Origin: Bacillota bacterium
GTDB lineage: Bacteria > Bacillota > Clostridia > Lachnospirales > Lachnospiraceae
Assembly (NCBI GenBank): GCA_023419655.1
Contig: JAEZXP010000159.1
Coordinates: 1-14,460 of the forward strand
Direction: 5' to 3'
Length of the DNA: 14,460 nt
Position numbers and translations under genes: made by a program. The notes beneath the pieces are model-generated. The model saw nothing but the letters and a program-made list of their open reading frames with translations, was not told the origin of the DNA and did no database searches. The first letter of the stretch is position 1. The number at the start of each line of letters is the position of its first letter. Shown in pieces: positions 13,968-14,460 of the stretch.

Positions 13968-14294
13968 ATGCTCGGTAAAAGAATAAAGGAATTAAGAAAT
14001 GAAAAAGGAATAACACAGAGTGAATTATCAAACTATTTGGGATTAACCCCTAAGATGATTTCATTTTATGAACTGGAACAAAGATTTCCTCCGCAGGACA
14101 TTATAATAAAGTTAGCTGATTACTTTAATGTATCCACAGACTACCTGTTAGGCCGAAGTGAAATCCGCAATTCTGATAAATTGCTCAAGGAATATAACGC
14201 ACTATATTATGAGAATCATAAAGAATTTGAAGAGTATATTCGCAGTTTAAAAAAGAAAGACGATGGGAATAAGGAACAGAAGACGAATAAATAG
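13968..14294 (+). CDS. Small XRE-family helix-turn-helix repressor
   Basis: A 108-residue protein with an N-terminal HTH_3/XRE DNA-binding domain (about 1-62: LGKRIKELRNEKGITQSEL, then the recognition region LTPKMISFYELEQRFPP, then the common end DYFNVSTDYLLGRSE). A charged, Lys/Glu-rich C-terminal helix and tail follow, probably for dimerisation. I choose ATG 13968 because AGAGGTG lies 6 nt upstream and the HTH starts immediately. An upstream in-frame TTG (13920) lies within the promoter itself. It has its own terminator and sits divergent to the FNT gene across tandem GTAC repeats, so autoregulation and control of FNT are plausible. It resembles regulators of mobile elements, and an insertion sequence follows, so it may instead be an accessory remnant. 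Confidence 0.88.
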   Translation: MLGKRIKELRNEKGITQSELSNYLGLTPKMISFYELEQRFPPQDIIIKLADYFNVSTDYLLGRSEIRNSDKLLKEYNALYYENHKEFEEYIRSLKKKDDGNKEQKTNK

Positions 14295-14327
14295 ACAGCA
14301 CATACATAAAAAAGTATGTGCTGTTTT
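14295..14327 (+). terminator. Rho-independent terminator of the XRE gene
   Basis: A perfect 11-bp stem, ACAGCACATAC (14295-14305) with GTATGTGCTGT (14314-14324), an 8-nt A-rich loop, then TTTTATC. It begins immediately after the stop codon. Confidence 0.9.
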
Positions 14328-14376
14328 ATCTACCTTGGAAGTGTGAAAGTTTTTCTGTAAATAAATGATTATAAGA

Positions 14377-14416
14377 GTCTTCTATGATAAAATAAAAAAT
14401 CATAGGAGGCTTTTTT
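14377..14416 (+). promoter_or_regulatory. Hairpin masking the transposase ribosome binding site
   Basis: GTCTTCTATGAT (14377-14388) pairs along its whole length with ATCATAGGAGGC (14399-14410), with two G-U pairs and a 10-nt A-rich loop. Pairing can extend four more steps into the T-run. The AGGAGG lies inside the 3' arm, and six T residues follow just before ATG, so the structure could both hide the ribosome binding site and terminate transcripts entering from outside. Confidence 0.6.
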
Positions 14417-14460
14417 ATGGCAAAACAAAAGAAACCGGTACACAAAGTACAAATGACGGA
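14417..14460 (+). CDS. IS256-family transposase, N-terminal fragment
   Basis: The first 14 codons and part of the next read MAKQKKPVHKVQMT, which I recognise as typical of the N-terminus of Clostridia IS256-family (mutator-type) DDE transposases. ATG has AGGAGG 7 nt upstream. The rest, including the DDE catalytic domain, lies beyond the window, so intactness cannot be judged. The assignment rests on a short match and the terminal-repeat-like upstream sequence. Confidence 0.6.
   Translation, partial: MAKQKKPVHKVQMT

Larger units (their letters stand above)
14337..14460 (+). mobile_element. Left end of an IS256-type insertion sequence (partial)
   Basis: The sequence GGAAGTGTGAAAGTTTTTCT (starting about 14337) resembles terminal inverted repeats of IS256-family elements and is followed after a short leader by a transposase start. 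The exact boundary, the right end and any target duplication cannot be seen because the element leaves the window. Confidence 0.5.

Overview
The window looks like a chromosomal stretch from a Gram-positive Clostridia, most likely Lachnospiraceae. The reasons are the moderate-to-low GC by eye, strong AGGAGG-type ribosome binding sites, a VanR-like two-component pair, an RbsABC-type sugar transporter beside a cytoplasmic GH3 beta-glucosidase, and an IS256-type transposase start at the right edge. Taxonomy is inferred from gene content and style; no marker gene is present.

Layout, left to right. (1) 1-4249, minus strand: an envelope module, read right to left as DedA membrane protein, GT4 glycosyltransferase, DUF374-type lysophospholipid acyltransferase, OmpR-family response regulator, and the N-terminal 368 codons of its sensor kinase, which runs off the left edge. 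The glycosyltransferase/acyltransferase genes and the regulator/kinase genes overlap by 20 bp each. (2) 4250-4605: intergenic, with a strong terminator for the next operon and two dyads ahead of DedA. (3) 4606-12409, minus strand: one apparent seven-gene operon, read as AraC regulator, GH3 beta-glucosidase, ATPase N-half, ATPase C-half, permease, lipoprotein binding protein, second permease. It fits a regulated uptake and cytoplasmic hydrolysis system for a glucoside or oligosaccharide. (4) 12410-12823: AraC promoter region with candidate operator repeats, then the terminator of the next gene. (5) 12824-13591, minus: formate/nitrite-family channel. (6) 13592-13967: a dense divergent control region with back-to-back promoters, tandem GTAC operators and a large hairpin. 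(7) 13968-14294, plus: small XRE repressor and its terminator. (8) 14337-14460, plus: left end of an IS256-type element, truncated by the window edge.

The most unusual features are the following. The sugar ATPase is normally one ~500-residue protein; here a single reading frame is cut at the inter-domain hinge by two consecutive stop codons (TAA TAG) followed at once by ATG. The two halves have lost complementary motifs, so they can form only one complete ATP site. The XRE/channel region has overlapping -35 boxes and a possible ~125-nt terminated RNA. The transposase ribosome binding site is buried in a hairpin that also resembles a terminator. No CRISPR, tRNA, rRNA or defence system was seen.
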